The translations under genes and the position numbers were made by a program. From the NCBI GenBank assembly GCA_016787645.1, contig JAEUUF010000019.1:124001-188000 (forward strand): a stretch of 64,000 nt of DNA, written 5' to 3'. Source of the stretch: Cyclobacteriaceae bacterium (lineage in GTDB: Bacteria; Bacteroidota; Bacteroidia; Cytophagales; Cyclobacteriaceae). The notes beneath the pieces were generated by a model. The model was not told where the DNA came from and did not search any database. It worked only from the letters and a program-made list of their open reading frames with translations. Below, one piece after another: positions 18,079 to 26,009 of the stretch (the first letter of the stretch is position 1; each line of letters begins with the position of its first letter).

Positions 18079-20064
18079 ATGAGTCTGCTGTTCAACACTT
18101 CCCTGCTGCTATCCTTCGCGCTGTTTTTCGTCCCCAAGCGGATGAAATATTTGGTCACCCTCCTTCTGCAGGTATTGCTGATTGTTTCTACCGGAACCTG
18201 GGCGTTAGATGCCCTTATGGGAAGCGAAGTGGTGATTGTGCCCCTCGGAATCTCCACGTGGAGCGGCGAGATCATCATGACCATTGACAAACTCAGTGCC
18301 TTCTTCATCCTGCTGCTCGATTTTGTCTGCTTTGCCGGGGTGCTGTATGCCGGTGGTTACCTCAGGACTTCCATAGCGAAAAAAAGAGATGTCATCATCT
18401 CTCTTCATTTCTTCAGCCTGCTGTGGCTTAATGCTTCAATGGTATTAGTTACTGCTATGGGTGACGGGCTGAGTTTTCTGCTGGCCTGGGAGCTGATGTC
18501 ATTGACTTCCTTTATCCTCGTCATTTTCGAAGGCCAAAAAGAGACAACACTTAGAACCGGCATCAACTACCTGCTCCAGATGCACCTGGGCTTTGCCTTG
18601 ATCATGTTCGGATTCCTGGTCGTGAAAGATGCAACTGGTGAAATGTCTTTCCAGGCACTGGGTCCATACTTTGCCACCCATTCCAACACCATTGTATTCC
18701 TGATCTTCTTTGCCGGGTTTGGCATTAAGGCAGGCTTTATCCCGCTGCATACCTGGCTTCCAAAGGCACACCCAGCTGCTCCTTCCCACGTGTCGGGCAT
18801 CATGAGCGGTGTAATGATCAAGATGGGCATTTACGGAATCCTCCGGGTAACTTCCTTCCTGAGCGCTGATCAGGAATTAATCGGAAGCATTGTATTGAGC
18901 GTGGGCATTGTATCCGGGCTGGTGGGTGTCATACTGGCCATCATGCAACATGACTTGAAACGACTGCTCGCCTATCACAGTGTTGAAAATATCGGCATCA
19001 TCGGTATTGGCATCGGCATGTCCATCCTGGGCATGGCCAACCAGGATCCTGCACTAGCGGTGCTGGGCATGGCCGGCGCACTATTGCATTGTGTCAATCA
19101 TGCCTTGTTCAAGTCACTGCTGTTCTTCACGACCGGAAACATTTATCACGCCACCGGGACAGTGAACATGGATGAGTTGGGTGGCCTTGTTCATCATGCC
19201 AGGGCCACTTCACTCGCCTTCCTGGTCGGCGCAATTGCCATCAGCGGAATCCCTCCCTTCAATGGATTCATTTCTGAATTCCTCATTTATAATGGCATCG
19301 TGGTGAATTTTACGCACGCCACTTTTGCGATGTCGTTGGCGGGACTAGCCAGCCTGGTCAGCCTGGTTCTGATTGGCGGGCTTTGTGTGTATTGCTTTAC
19401 CAAAGCATTTGGTCTCACTTTTCTCGGCTCCCGGCGTTCGTTTCATCCGGTGACCTACCACCGGATTCCATGGATAATGATTTTCCCATTGGTGCTGCTG
19501 GGATTGGCCATCACCCTGATTGGATTTTTTCCCAGGCTCATCGTGGAGCCGCTGGCCGGCGCCCTGACCGCCTTCGGAAATCTCGAGGCACAATCACCGG
19601 CTTTGCTTTCCACAAGTTCCGCGCTTCAGGCCATCGGGTTGACAAACCTTGTCTTTGTTGTCGCTATGGTGGTGGTCTCCAGTTTGCGCGCCTGGCAACA
19701 AGCCCGAGTAGTTCGTGCGACGGGGCCTACGTGGGGCTGTGGATATTCGGCTGGCGACTTCCGTCACCAGTATACGCCCACCTCGTATGCCAGCAGTTTG
19801 CTTGAAGTGGTTGAGCCCGCGGTGGTTTATCGAAAAGACTACCCGTCAATTGCCGAGGCGGATATCTTCCCTGAGAAACGTTCCTTTCGAACTCACACGT
19901 CCGATCGAGTGGAGCAATCCGTGGTAATAACCATCATCGATCTGCTCATCAAGTACCTGCCCATGGCGGGCCGGGCGCAGACCGGTTATATCCATCACTA
20001 CCTGCTGTACCCGGTTGTCTTCATGATCGTGATCGTTCTTCTGACACACTTCAATTATATCTGA
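18079..20064 (+). CDS. HyfB-like proton-pumping membrane subunit (NuoL/M/N family) of an Ehr-type complex
   Basis: 661 residues, strongly hydrophobic, about 14-16 membrane segments. Antiporter-type complex I subunit: contains the conserved Glu helix (LLAWELMSLTSFILV), the GIKAGFIPLHTWLPKAHPAAPSHVSGIMSGVMIKMGIYGI signature with the pumping Lys, HDLKRLLAYHSVENIGII, and MAGALLHCVNHALFKSLLFFTTGNI. The long C-terminal part with a cytoplasmic 'TWGCGY' segment is typical of HyfB rather than NuoN. It would translocate protons or sodium across the cytoplasmic membrane. First gene of a six-gene operon with junctions of 1-19 bases or a 4-base overlap. Confidence 0.88.
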   Translation: MSLLFNTSLLLSFALFFVPKRMKYLVTLLLQVLLIVSTGTWALDALMGSEVVIVPLGISTWSGEIIMTIDKLSAFFILLLDFVCFAGVLYAGGYLRTSIAKKRDVIISLHFFSLLWLNASMVLVTAMGDGLSFLLAWELMSLTSFILVIFEGQKETTLRTGINYLLQMHLGFALIMFGFLVVKDATGEMSFQALGPYFATHSNTIVFLIFFAGFGIKAGFIPLHTWLPKAHPAAPSHVSGIMSGVMIKMGIYGILRVTSFLSADQELIGSIVLSVGIVSGLVGVILAIMQHDLKRLLAYHSVENIGIIGIGIGMSILGMANQDPALAVLGMAGALLHCVNHALFKSLLFFTTGNIYHATGTVNMDELGGLVHHARATSLAFLVGAIAISGIPPFNGFISEFLIYNGIVVNFTHATFAMSLAGLASLVSLVLIGGLCVYCFTKAFGLTFLGSRRSFHPVTYHRIPWIMIFPLVLLGLAITLIGFFPRLIVEPLAGALTAFGNLEAQSPALLSTSSALQAIGLTNLVFVVAMVVVSSLRAWQQARVVRATGPTWGCGYSAGDFRHQYTPTSYASSLLEVVEPAVVYRKDYPSIAEADIFPEKRSFRTHTSDRVEQSVVITIIDLLIKYLPMAGRAQTGYIHHYLLYPVVFMIVIVLLTHFNYI

Positions 20065-20065
20065 T

Positions 20066-20971
20066 ATGCTCGCCCTGCTGGTTATCCTGCTTTCCTGCAC
20101 GTTCTTCCCAGGAGTAATTGTCAAAACCAAGGCATTGTTCAGTGGGCGCAAGGGTCCAGGTATTTTCCAGCCCTGGATCGACATCGTGCGACTCCTGAAG
20201 AAAGGGAGTGTCTACAGCACGGTTTCCAGTTATGTGTTTCAGACAGGCGCATCGGTTTACCTGGCATCTGTATTGGTTGCTGCCCTATTTGTTCCCTTCG
20301 ATCAGCATACGGCTCTCATTTCCTTCCCCGGCGATTTTGTCATGTTTGCTTATCTCCTTGGGCTTGGGCGATTCTTTCTTATCATCAGCGCCCTGGATGT
20401 TTCCAGCGGCTTCGAGGGTATGGGCGCCAACCGGGAAGCATTTTATTCGATGTTGGCGGAGCCGGCCTTTTTTATCCTCATGGGCTCACTGGCGATGTTT
20501 ACCGGGTACACCTCGTTCAATGAAATCTTCATCAACCTGCATTACCAGGACTACTTTTCAATCATCATTGCCATCATCGCCGCATTTGTCCTCGGCAACC
20601 TGACGCTCGTGGAAACAAGCCGGTTGCCAATCGATGATCCACTCACTCATCTGGAATTGACCATGGTACATGAAGTGATGGTGCTTGACCACAGCGGCAT
20701 CGACCTCGGGCTTATCAAGATTGCCAACAACATCAAGTTCGTGCTATTCAGCACGCTCAGCGCCAACTGTTTCATCCCGCAAACATGGAGCCTGGGAATG
20801 CAGATTGCGGTTTACCTCATTGCGCAAGCCGGGTTTGCGGTGGGGATTGGCTACTTCGAGTCGTTCAGGGCTAGAAACAAAATGGCCATGAACGCGCAGT
20901 ATATCCTTTCCATTTCGGCGATTTCCATGATTCTCATTTTTGTAATCATTATCCTGAATAACAAGATCTGA
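20066..20971 (+). CDS. HyfC-like membrane subunit (NuoH/HycD family)
   Basis: 301 residues with about eight membrane segments. The NuoH/HycD family anchors the peripheral arm and links it to the pumps. Family marks: GRKGPGIFQPWIDIVRLLKKG at the N-terminus, the acidic loop 'LDVSSGFEGMGANREAFYSMLAEPAFF' (the G-ANRE--S-L-EP pattern) and 'VETSRLPIDDPLTHLELTMVHEVMVLDHSG'. Loops and acidic residues known to form the quinone or E-channel region in complex I relatives are present. It starts one base after the hyfB-like stop. Confidence 0.9.
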   Translation: MLALLVILLSCTFFPGVIVKTKALFSGRKGPGIFQPWIDIVRLLKKGSVYSTVSSYVFQTGASVYLASVLVAALFVPFDQHTALISFPGDFVMFAYLLGLGRFFLIISALDVSSGFEGMGANREAFYSMLAEPAFFILMGSLAMFTGYTSFNEIFINLHYQDYFSIIIAIIAAFVLGNLTLVETSRLPIDDPLTHLELTMVHEVMVLDHSGIDLGLIKIANNIKFVLFSTLSANCFIPQTWSLGMQIAVYLIAQAGFAVGIGYFESFRARNKMAMNAQYILSISAISMILIFVIIILNNKI

Positions 20972-20973
20972 CC

Positions 20974-21600
20974 ATGATCAACTTCGTCATTATCCTTTTC
21001 ATCATCACACTAATCTATTTATCCAAGGTAGAGATGGTGAAGAGCTACTACCCGCTCATGGGCTTGCAGGGGTTGCTGCTCTTTGGCCTCGCTTTGCTGG
21101 AATTGCATGAGGTCGACGCCTTGCAACTGGCCTTCATCCTGCTGGAGACCCTGATCTTCAAGGCCATCTTTGTGCCGCTCTTCCTGTTGCGGATTACCCG
21201 TGGTAAAATTCACCGGCATCAAAACAGCCCGGTCAAGGGATACTACGCGGTATTCATCGCCCTGGTCATTATTGTGCTGAGCTTCATTACCTCGCACGAA
21301 ATGCATGACGAATTTTTGGATGTGAAATACTTTACAGCCGCCACGTCCTCCATACTCATCGGCCTGTTCATCGCCATCAACAACCGCGACCTGGTAACTC
21401 ACCTGATTGCTTATCTCGTTATCGAAAATGGAATCTTCCTGCTGTCGCTGGCGCTCGGTTCCGAACTGCCCATGTTTGTCAACGCCGCAATCCTCCTTGA
21501 TATCTTCACCAGCGTACTGATCATGGGTATTTTCTTCAACAAATTGAAAGATTACTTCCAGAATACGGATATCTCACAATTGTCACAGCTAAAAGATTAA
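20974..21600 (+). CDS. HyfE-like membrane subunit
   Basis: 208 residues, six or so membrane segments. Hydrogenase-4 component E family, which combines a NuoK-like fold with extra helices. The C-terminal half carries the NuoK-like pattern, 'SILIGLFIAINNRDLVTHLIAYLVIENGIFLLSLALG', with the buried Glu in the VIENG helix. The middle 'LETLIFKAIFVPLFLLRI' is also typical. It begins 2 bases after hyfC-like and ends 5 bases before hyfF-like. Confidence 0.85.
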   Translation: MINFVIILFIITLIYLSKVEMVKSYYPLMGLQGLLLFGLALLELHEVDALQLAFILLETLIFKAIFVPLFLLRITRGKIHRHQNSPVKGYYAVFIALVIIVLSFITSHEMHDEFLDVKYFTAATSSILIGLFIAINNRDLVTHLIAYLVIENGIFLLSLALGSELPMFVNAAILLDIFTSVLIMGIFFNKLKDYFQNTDISQLSQLKD

Positions 21601-21605
21601 GGCGG

Positions 21606-23033
21606 ATGGATATCCTGACGTTCATCATTGTTACAGCTGTACTCGCGGGAGTCACCTATTTCGTGAGGATCATTTTCCTCAGCCACGCGTTGGTTTTTCT
21701 GTATGTGGCCCTGATGGTGATCCTTGGCATCTCATTGGGAAACAAAGCCGGTGAATCACTTGGGGAATTCTTCTTCGCCGACCGGCTGGGATTGATTTTC
21801 TATGTAGTCCTCGTCATAGTCAGCCTGCTCTCCGCAGTACATTACATCAAGTTTGTACATGACCGAAGGGTTGTGCCCAGCTCGGTAGCCTTGCACAACG
21901 CGGGCACCATCCTTTTCACCGGCGCCATAGTCGGTGTATTGTTCACCTCGCACTTTGGCACCTTATGGGCCTTCATGGAAGCGACCACCCTGGGGGCGTC
22001 CGTGCTCATCTATCACAACCGGAACCAGGATTCACTTGAAGCCACGTGGAAGTACTTGTTTGTCTGTTCGATCGGCATCGCTATCGCGTTCGCCGGGATA
22101 CTCTTCCTCGGCCTGGCTGCCCACAAAGTCGGTCACATCGATTTTACGTTTGCCGCCATCAAGACCGAAGCGCCTCGATTGAACCCTATCTGGCTGCAGG
22201 CCTGCTTCCTCCTGGTGCTCACCGGGTTTAGCGTTAAGATGGGACTGGTCCCGCTTTTCAATGTGGATATCGATGCCAAAGATGCCTCTCCTTCCCAGGT
22301 GGGCGCCAGCCTCTCCAGCGTCCTGATGAATGCCGGATTTGTTGCTATCTACCGGTTCTACGATGCCTTTTCCGGGACCACCATCCTCCCCTGGATGAAC
22401 CGATTGCTGATGATCACCGGGCTTGTCTCCCTGTTCTTCGCAGCCGCCTACCTGCTCAAGGTGAAAAACATCAAGCGACTATTCGCCTACTCCAGCATGG
22501 AGCACGCCTCGCTGGTGATCATCGCCTTTTCCTGTGGTGGGGTAGGCTACTTCGCGGCCGTGCTTCACCTCATCATGCACTCCCTGGCCAAATCAAGTCT
22601 CTTCTTCCAGGTTTCCCAGATGCACCGCATCTATGCCAGTAAGATGGACGACGGCATTGGCAGTTACCTCCGCATCAACCCGCTCGGAGGCCTCGTCTTG
22701 CTCCTGGGTTTCCTGTCGATTATCGCCATGCCTCCCTCCGGAATGCTGATTACCGAACTGATGATGTTCCAGGCGCTGGTCGCCAAGAATTTCTGGTGGC
22801 TGGCCGTACTTATCCTGATCCTGGTACTCGTGATCATTTACGGGCTTGCCGTGCGGTTACTGGGTATTCTCTTCCTCAAGAAACCGCTGGCTAAAATCAA
22901 TACAGGTGGAGCCTCACCGTATGAATCCATCCTTCAGCTTGGATTGATCCTCGCGGTGTTTTACATCGGCCTTTTCCGCCCCGACTTTATAGTTCGAAAC
23001 ATTGAACTGGCGCTGAAAGCCCTGCCGCTATGA
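21606..23033 (+). CDS. HyfF-like proton-pumping membrane subunit
   Basis: 475 residues, about 14 membrane segments. Second antiporter-like subunit of the complex: conserved Glu helix 'GTLWAFMEATTLGASVLIYH', 'LTGFSVKMGLVPLFNVDIDAKDASPSQVGASLSSVLMNAGFVAIYRF' with the pumping Lys (in HyfF the usual HTWLPxAH is partly replaced, as here), 'NIKRLFAYSSMEHASLVIIAFSCGG' and 'HLIMHSLAKSSLFF'. Its presence with HyfB gives two pumping modules. The stop overlaps the hyfG-like start by 4 bases. Confidence 0.87.
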   Translation: MDILTFIIVTAVLAGVTYFVRIIFLSHALVFLYVALMVILGISLGNKAGESLGEFFFADRLGLIFYVVLVIVSLLSAVHYIKFVHDRRVVPSSVALHNAGTILFTGAIVGVLFTSHFGTLWAFMEATTLGASVLIYHNRNQDSLEATWKYLFVCSIGIAIAFAGILFLGLAAHKVGHIDFTFAAIKTEAPRLNPIWLQACFLLVLTGFSVKMGLVPLFNVDIDAKDASPSQVGASLSSVLMNAGFVAIYRFYDAFSGTTILPWMNRLLMITGLVSLFFAAAYLLKVKNIKRLFAYSSMEHASLVIIAFSCGGVGYFAAVLHLIMHSLAKSSLFFQVSQMHRIYASKMDDGIGSYLRINPLGGLVLLLGFLSIIAMPPSGMLITELMMFQALVAKNFWWLAVLILILVLVIIYGLAVRLLGILFLKKPLAKINTGGASPYESILQLGLILAVFYIGLFRPDFIVRNIELALKALPL

Positions 23034-24556
23034 ACATGCCGCAACCTTACGCCACCCTGCCCAACCAGGGCACACTGCCCCTCAAGGAACTTCCGGTATT
23101 ATCCTACTCGGAATTTTTTCAAACGGTCAGTCATTTACTGGGGCTTGAAGGGCACCATTGTGTAGCCTGCTATGGACATCGCACCCTTGAAAATATTCAG
23201 ATCATCTGCTGTATCGCTGACGACCTCCATCACACCATCAAAGTATTCTCATGCCTGGCAGAAGGTAATCGGCTGGTCCGACTTGCATCGCTGGCCAAGA
23301 CACACTTTCCCATGCATCTTTTTGAACGGGAGATTGCCGAAAATTTTGGGATTGAGTTTATGTACCACCCCTGGCCCAAGCCGGTGCGGTATGCCTGGAA
23401 TCGCGCTGACAAAACCCAGGTCATCAACAACTACCCGTTCTATCGCATTGATGGCAACGAACTTCACGAGGTGGGTGTGGGTCCGATACACGCCGGTGTA
23501 ATTGAGCCCGGGCATTTCCGTTTCCTTTGCAACGGCGAGACGGTTCTTCACCTGGAAATTCAATTGGGTTGGCAGCACCGCGGCGTTGAAGCATTGTTCC
23601 TCGAGATGCCGAGCCTGCTTCAGCGCACGATCCTTTCAGAGTCCATCGCCGGGGATACCGCCGTGGGTCACTCCCTGGCCTTTGTCAATCTCATGGAATC
23701 ACTCGGGAACATTACCGTACCCGAAGAACTGGAGCTGGAGCGCACGATGGCACTCGAGTTAGAACGAATTGCCATGCACCTGGGAGACCTGGGAAATGTT
23801 AATATCGGGATGGCGTATCAACTGGCTTCCTCGGTGTTTGGCACCCTGCGTACGCCCTTGATCAACTACACACAAACGTGGTGCGGCAACCGCTTTGGCA
23901 AGGGACTCAATCGTGTCGGCGGCACCCACTACCCTTTCAATGAAGAGCTGGCCAAGAAACTTGTCACTTTGCTGGATAAGGTGGAAGAGAGTTTCTCTCC
24001 CATGTCCGAACGACTTTTCTCCCTACCCAGCTTCCTGATGCGCGCAGAAACAATTGGACGGGTTACGGAAAAGCAAATGCGCCTGATTGGCGCCGTGGGG
24101 ATGACTGCCCGGGCTGCAGGGATTCCTTCAGATATCCGGCAATCTCATCCCTTCGCAGCCTACAAGCGATATGAAATTGATCATCAAACGCTCGAGCAAG
24201 GCGATGTGTGGGCACGCATGATGTTACGAAGCCTGGAAGTGAAAGATTCCATTCGCTTTGTCCGCGAGCTTGCACAGCGTTCAGGGCCCGCAACAAACCC
24301 TTCCTCCCCAATAAAAGAAATGGATCTCAAGCTTATGCCCGATACGTTCTGCATTTCGCTTGTGGAAGGCTGGCGCGGTGAAATTTGCCATTGTGCCATC
24401 ACCAATGATCGCGGGGAACTTGCACATTACAAAATCAAGGATCCTTCTTTCCACAACTGGATGGCGCTGGCGCTAAGCCTTCGCGATCTCGAGATTTCCG
24501 ATTTCCCCATCAATAACAAAAGCTACAACCTGAGCTATTGCGGGTTTGACCTGTAA
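23030..24556 (+). CDS. HyfG-like large subunit (NuoC-NuoD fusion) without [NiFe] ligands
   Basis: 508 residues. Residues 1-125 are NuoC-like (FPMHLFEREIAENFGIEFMYHPWPKPVRY); 145-508 are NuoD/hydrogenase-large-subunit-like (GPIHAGVIEPGHFRF, LGWQHRGVEALF, ELERIAMHLGDLGN). In true group 4 [NiFe] hydrogenases a CGxC motif follows the HRGxE helix, and the C-terminus has DPCxxC. Here the first region reads SESIAGDTAVGH (203-214) and the protein ends NLSYCGFDL, so neither cysteine pair exists and the nickel site cannot form. This is the mark of Ehr (energy-converting-hydrogenase-related) complexes. The DPSFHNW segment is retained. It cannot be a hydrogenase; its substrate is unknown. Confidence 0.88.
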   Translation: MNMPQPYATLPNQGTLPLKELPVLSYSEFFQTVSHLLGLEGHHCVACYGHRTLENIQIICCIADDLHHTIKVFSCLAEGNRLVRLASLAKTHFPMHLFEREIAENFGIEFMYHPWPKPVRYAWNRADKTQVINNYPFYRIDGNELHEVGVGPIHAGVIEPGHFRFLCNGETVLHLEIQLGWQHRGVEALFLEMPSLLQRTILSESIAGDTAVGHSLAFVNLMESLGNITVPEELELERTMALELERIAMHLGDLGNVNIGMAYQLASSVFGTLRTPLINYTQTWCGNRFGKGLNRVGGTHYPFNEELAKKLVTLLDKVEESFSPMSERLFSLPSFLMRAETIGRVTEKQMRLIGAVGMTARAAGIPSDIRQSHPFAAYKRYEIDHQTLEQGDVWARMMLRSLEVKDSIRFVRELAQRSGPATNPSSPIKEMDLKLMPDTFCISLVEGWRGEICHCAITNDRGELAHYKIKDPSFHNWMALALSLRDLEISDFPINNKSYNLSYCGFDL

Positions 24557-24575
24557 ACCGACAAACAAGGACACC

Positions 24576-25340
24576 ATGCAAATTCTTCCCGAAGTTCAGA
24601 TTCTTTACCGGCTGGGCAAACAATACATCCCGGATGTGACTGCGCCTCAAGTGCCCGGGCCGTTCAAGGGGCGACCGGCAATTTCCACCGAGCGTGTGGA
24701 TGAAGACGCCCTTGCCTCCCTTTGCCCCACGGGAGCCATCGGAAAAGCTCCGGTTTCCATTGACATGGGCAAGTGCGTGATGTGCGGTGAGTGTGCGTTT
24801 GCTTTTCCCCACAAAATCAAATTCACCACCGACTACAAGATCGCAACCAATGTGCGGGAACGGTTGGTTGTCAAGGAGGGAGAAACGGGACCGATTTCAC
24901 TCGATGAAACGAAAGTGCGCAATGAAATCCGATCGCTGTTCGGTCGATCGCTCAAACTCCGGGAGATTTCAGCGGGAGGATCCAATGCTGACGAAGCGGA
25001 ATTGAATGCCTGTGGTAATCCCAACTTTGACATGGGTCGGTTTGGAATTGAGTTCCTGGCAAGCCCAAGACACTGCGACGGCATCGTGATCACCGGGCCC
25101 ATCAGCGAGAACATGGCCGAGGCCACCCGGATCTGCTATGAGGCCATACCCTCACCCAAACTCATCATCCTGGTGGGCAGTGATGCGATCAGCGGAGGCA
25201 TCTTTGCAGGAAGCAAGGCGCTCAACCGCCGCTTTATTGAAGAGCATCCGATCGATCTGTATGTACCCGGCAATCCCCCGCATCCCCTCACCTTTGTAAA
25301 TGGTATTCTTGAATTAATCCGAAAAAGAAAGACCCGATGA
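24576..25340 (+). CDS. Fused ferredoxin (HyfH-like) and small subunit (HyfI/NuoB-like), proximal cluster ligands lost
   Basis: 254 residues from the ATG at 24576 (an upstream in-frame TTG overlaps hyfG and is unlikely). Residues 30-85 are a ferredoxin domain with C50 (LCPTGAI) and C67, C70, C73 (CVMCGEC): exactly one complete [4Fe-4S] set, the other cluster's four ligands being absent together. Residues 130-250 are NuoB/HyfI-like (RFGIEFLASPRHCDGIVITGPISENM, PSPKLIILVGSDAISGGIF, YVPGNPPHP). All four proximal/N2 cluster cysteines are replaced: N137 and E140 for CxxC, D203 for GxCA, N233 for PGCPP. Three other cysteines (146, 167, 187) are not at canonical positions. Last gene of the operon. 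Confidence 0.88.
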   Translation: MQILPEVQILYRLGKQYIPDVTAPQVPGPFKGRPAISTERVDEDALASLCPTGAIGKAPVSIDMGKCVMCGECAFAFPHKIKFTTDYKIATNVRERLVVKEGETGPISLDETKVRNEIRSLFGRSLKLREISAGGSNADEAELNACGNPNFDMGRFGIEFLASPRHCDGIVITGPISENMAEATRICYEAIPSPKLIILVGSDAISGGIFAGSKALNRRFIEEHPIDLYVPGNPPHPLTFVNGILELIRKRKTR

Positions 25341-25347
25341 TGCTTCC

Positions 25348-25364
25348 CCGGGAGGCTGTCCCGG
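25348..25364 (+). terminator. Hairpin after the hyf-like operon, possible terminator
   Basis: CCGGGA-GGCTG-TCCCGG, a 6-bp GC-rich stem with a 5-nt loop, begins 7 bases after the last operon stop. No strong U-tract follows, so termination efficiency is uncertain. Confidence 0.4.
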
Positions 25365-25505
25365 TTAGAATCCACTAATTAGAACATTATTAATAAAGCC
25401 TCTTTTGAGGAAAATGGCCCGGCAGGAGCGTTTTCGCGCGCCGTGGTTAATTAGGAAATAAGCTGACACTTGATGCACCTTTGCAGTTACAACGCTTCAA
25501 AAAAG

Positions 25506-25838
25506 ATGCTCCGCAAGGCGCTTACCCTGCTTCTTCTCCTGCTGTTTTCAGCGGAAATGATTGCCCTTGCTTCCACCTTGCACGAAGAGCATGAACAGCC
25601 GATCGCGCATCATCAACAGCTTGTTGCCCATGAATTCAGTACTTCCTTCAGCCTGTTGGCCGAAGAAACCGAAGAGCGCGATCAGCGCGACAGCATACTG
25701 CTTCCCCTGGAGCGCGAATTGCTCCACCCACACGTCTTCCCGCTGATTGATTTCGGAAAAGGCTCGCTACTGGTCTGCTCGGACGAGCGTCCAGTGGTTA
25801 AGCCACTGTATACACTGCACCGTACACTGCTCATTTGA
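25506..25838 (+). CDS. Small secreted protein, paralogue B, downstream of the hyf-like operon
   Basis: 110 residues. The start at 25506 gives the signal peptide MLRKALTLLLLLLFSAEMIALAS; an upstream in-frame ATG would add 11 residues that spoil it. It aligns with the protein at 17613-17954: shared L-L-L-L-x-F-S-x-E, H-x-x-L-V-x-H-E-F/I, L-A-E-E-x-E-E-R-D-x-R-D, I-L-L-P and terminal L-I. It is rich in Glu and His (EEHEQPIAHHQQ), which could suggest metal binding, but no known domain is recognised. Its position right after the hyf-like operon, with paralogue A right before it, implies a shared role or regulation. Confidence 0.7.
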   Translation: MLRKALTLLLLLLFSAEMIALASTLHEEHEQPIAHHQQLVAHEFSTSFSLLAEETEERDQRDSILLPLERELLHPHVFPLIDFGKGSLLVCSDERPVVKPLYTLHRTLLI

Positions 25839-25900
25839 TTGTATCCGTAGGGACAGCAGGCAACCCCTTCCGGTTGTTCATGCTTCTTTCCTTGCCGGTA

Positions 25901-25908
25901 TAGATTTG
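25901..25908 (+). promoter_or_regulatory. Bacteroidetes -7 element for the SulP-porin operon
   Basis: TAGATTTG matches TAnnTTTG exactly. It would give a leader of roughly 95 bases before the SulP start at 26010. No good -33 TTTG at standard distance. Confidence 0.45.
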
Positions 25909-26009
25909 CAATTATTTGCTTGTCCTGTTCCAGAAATCTACTCGCTCATTACCGGGAGCCGGGTACTGGAGCCTGAATCGCACCAAAACAAAGAAACTAT
26001 TCTTCTCTT

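Noticed and set aside
23030-25340. Calling the hyf-like operon a hydrogenase or formate hydrogenlyase
   Set aside because: No CGxC or DPCxxC motif in the large subunit and no proximal-cluster cysteines in the small subunit; no hydrogenase maturation genes nearby.
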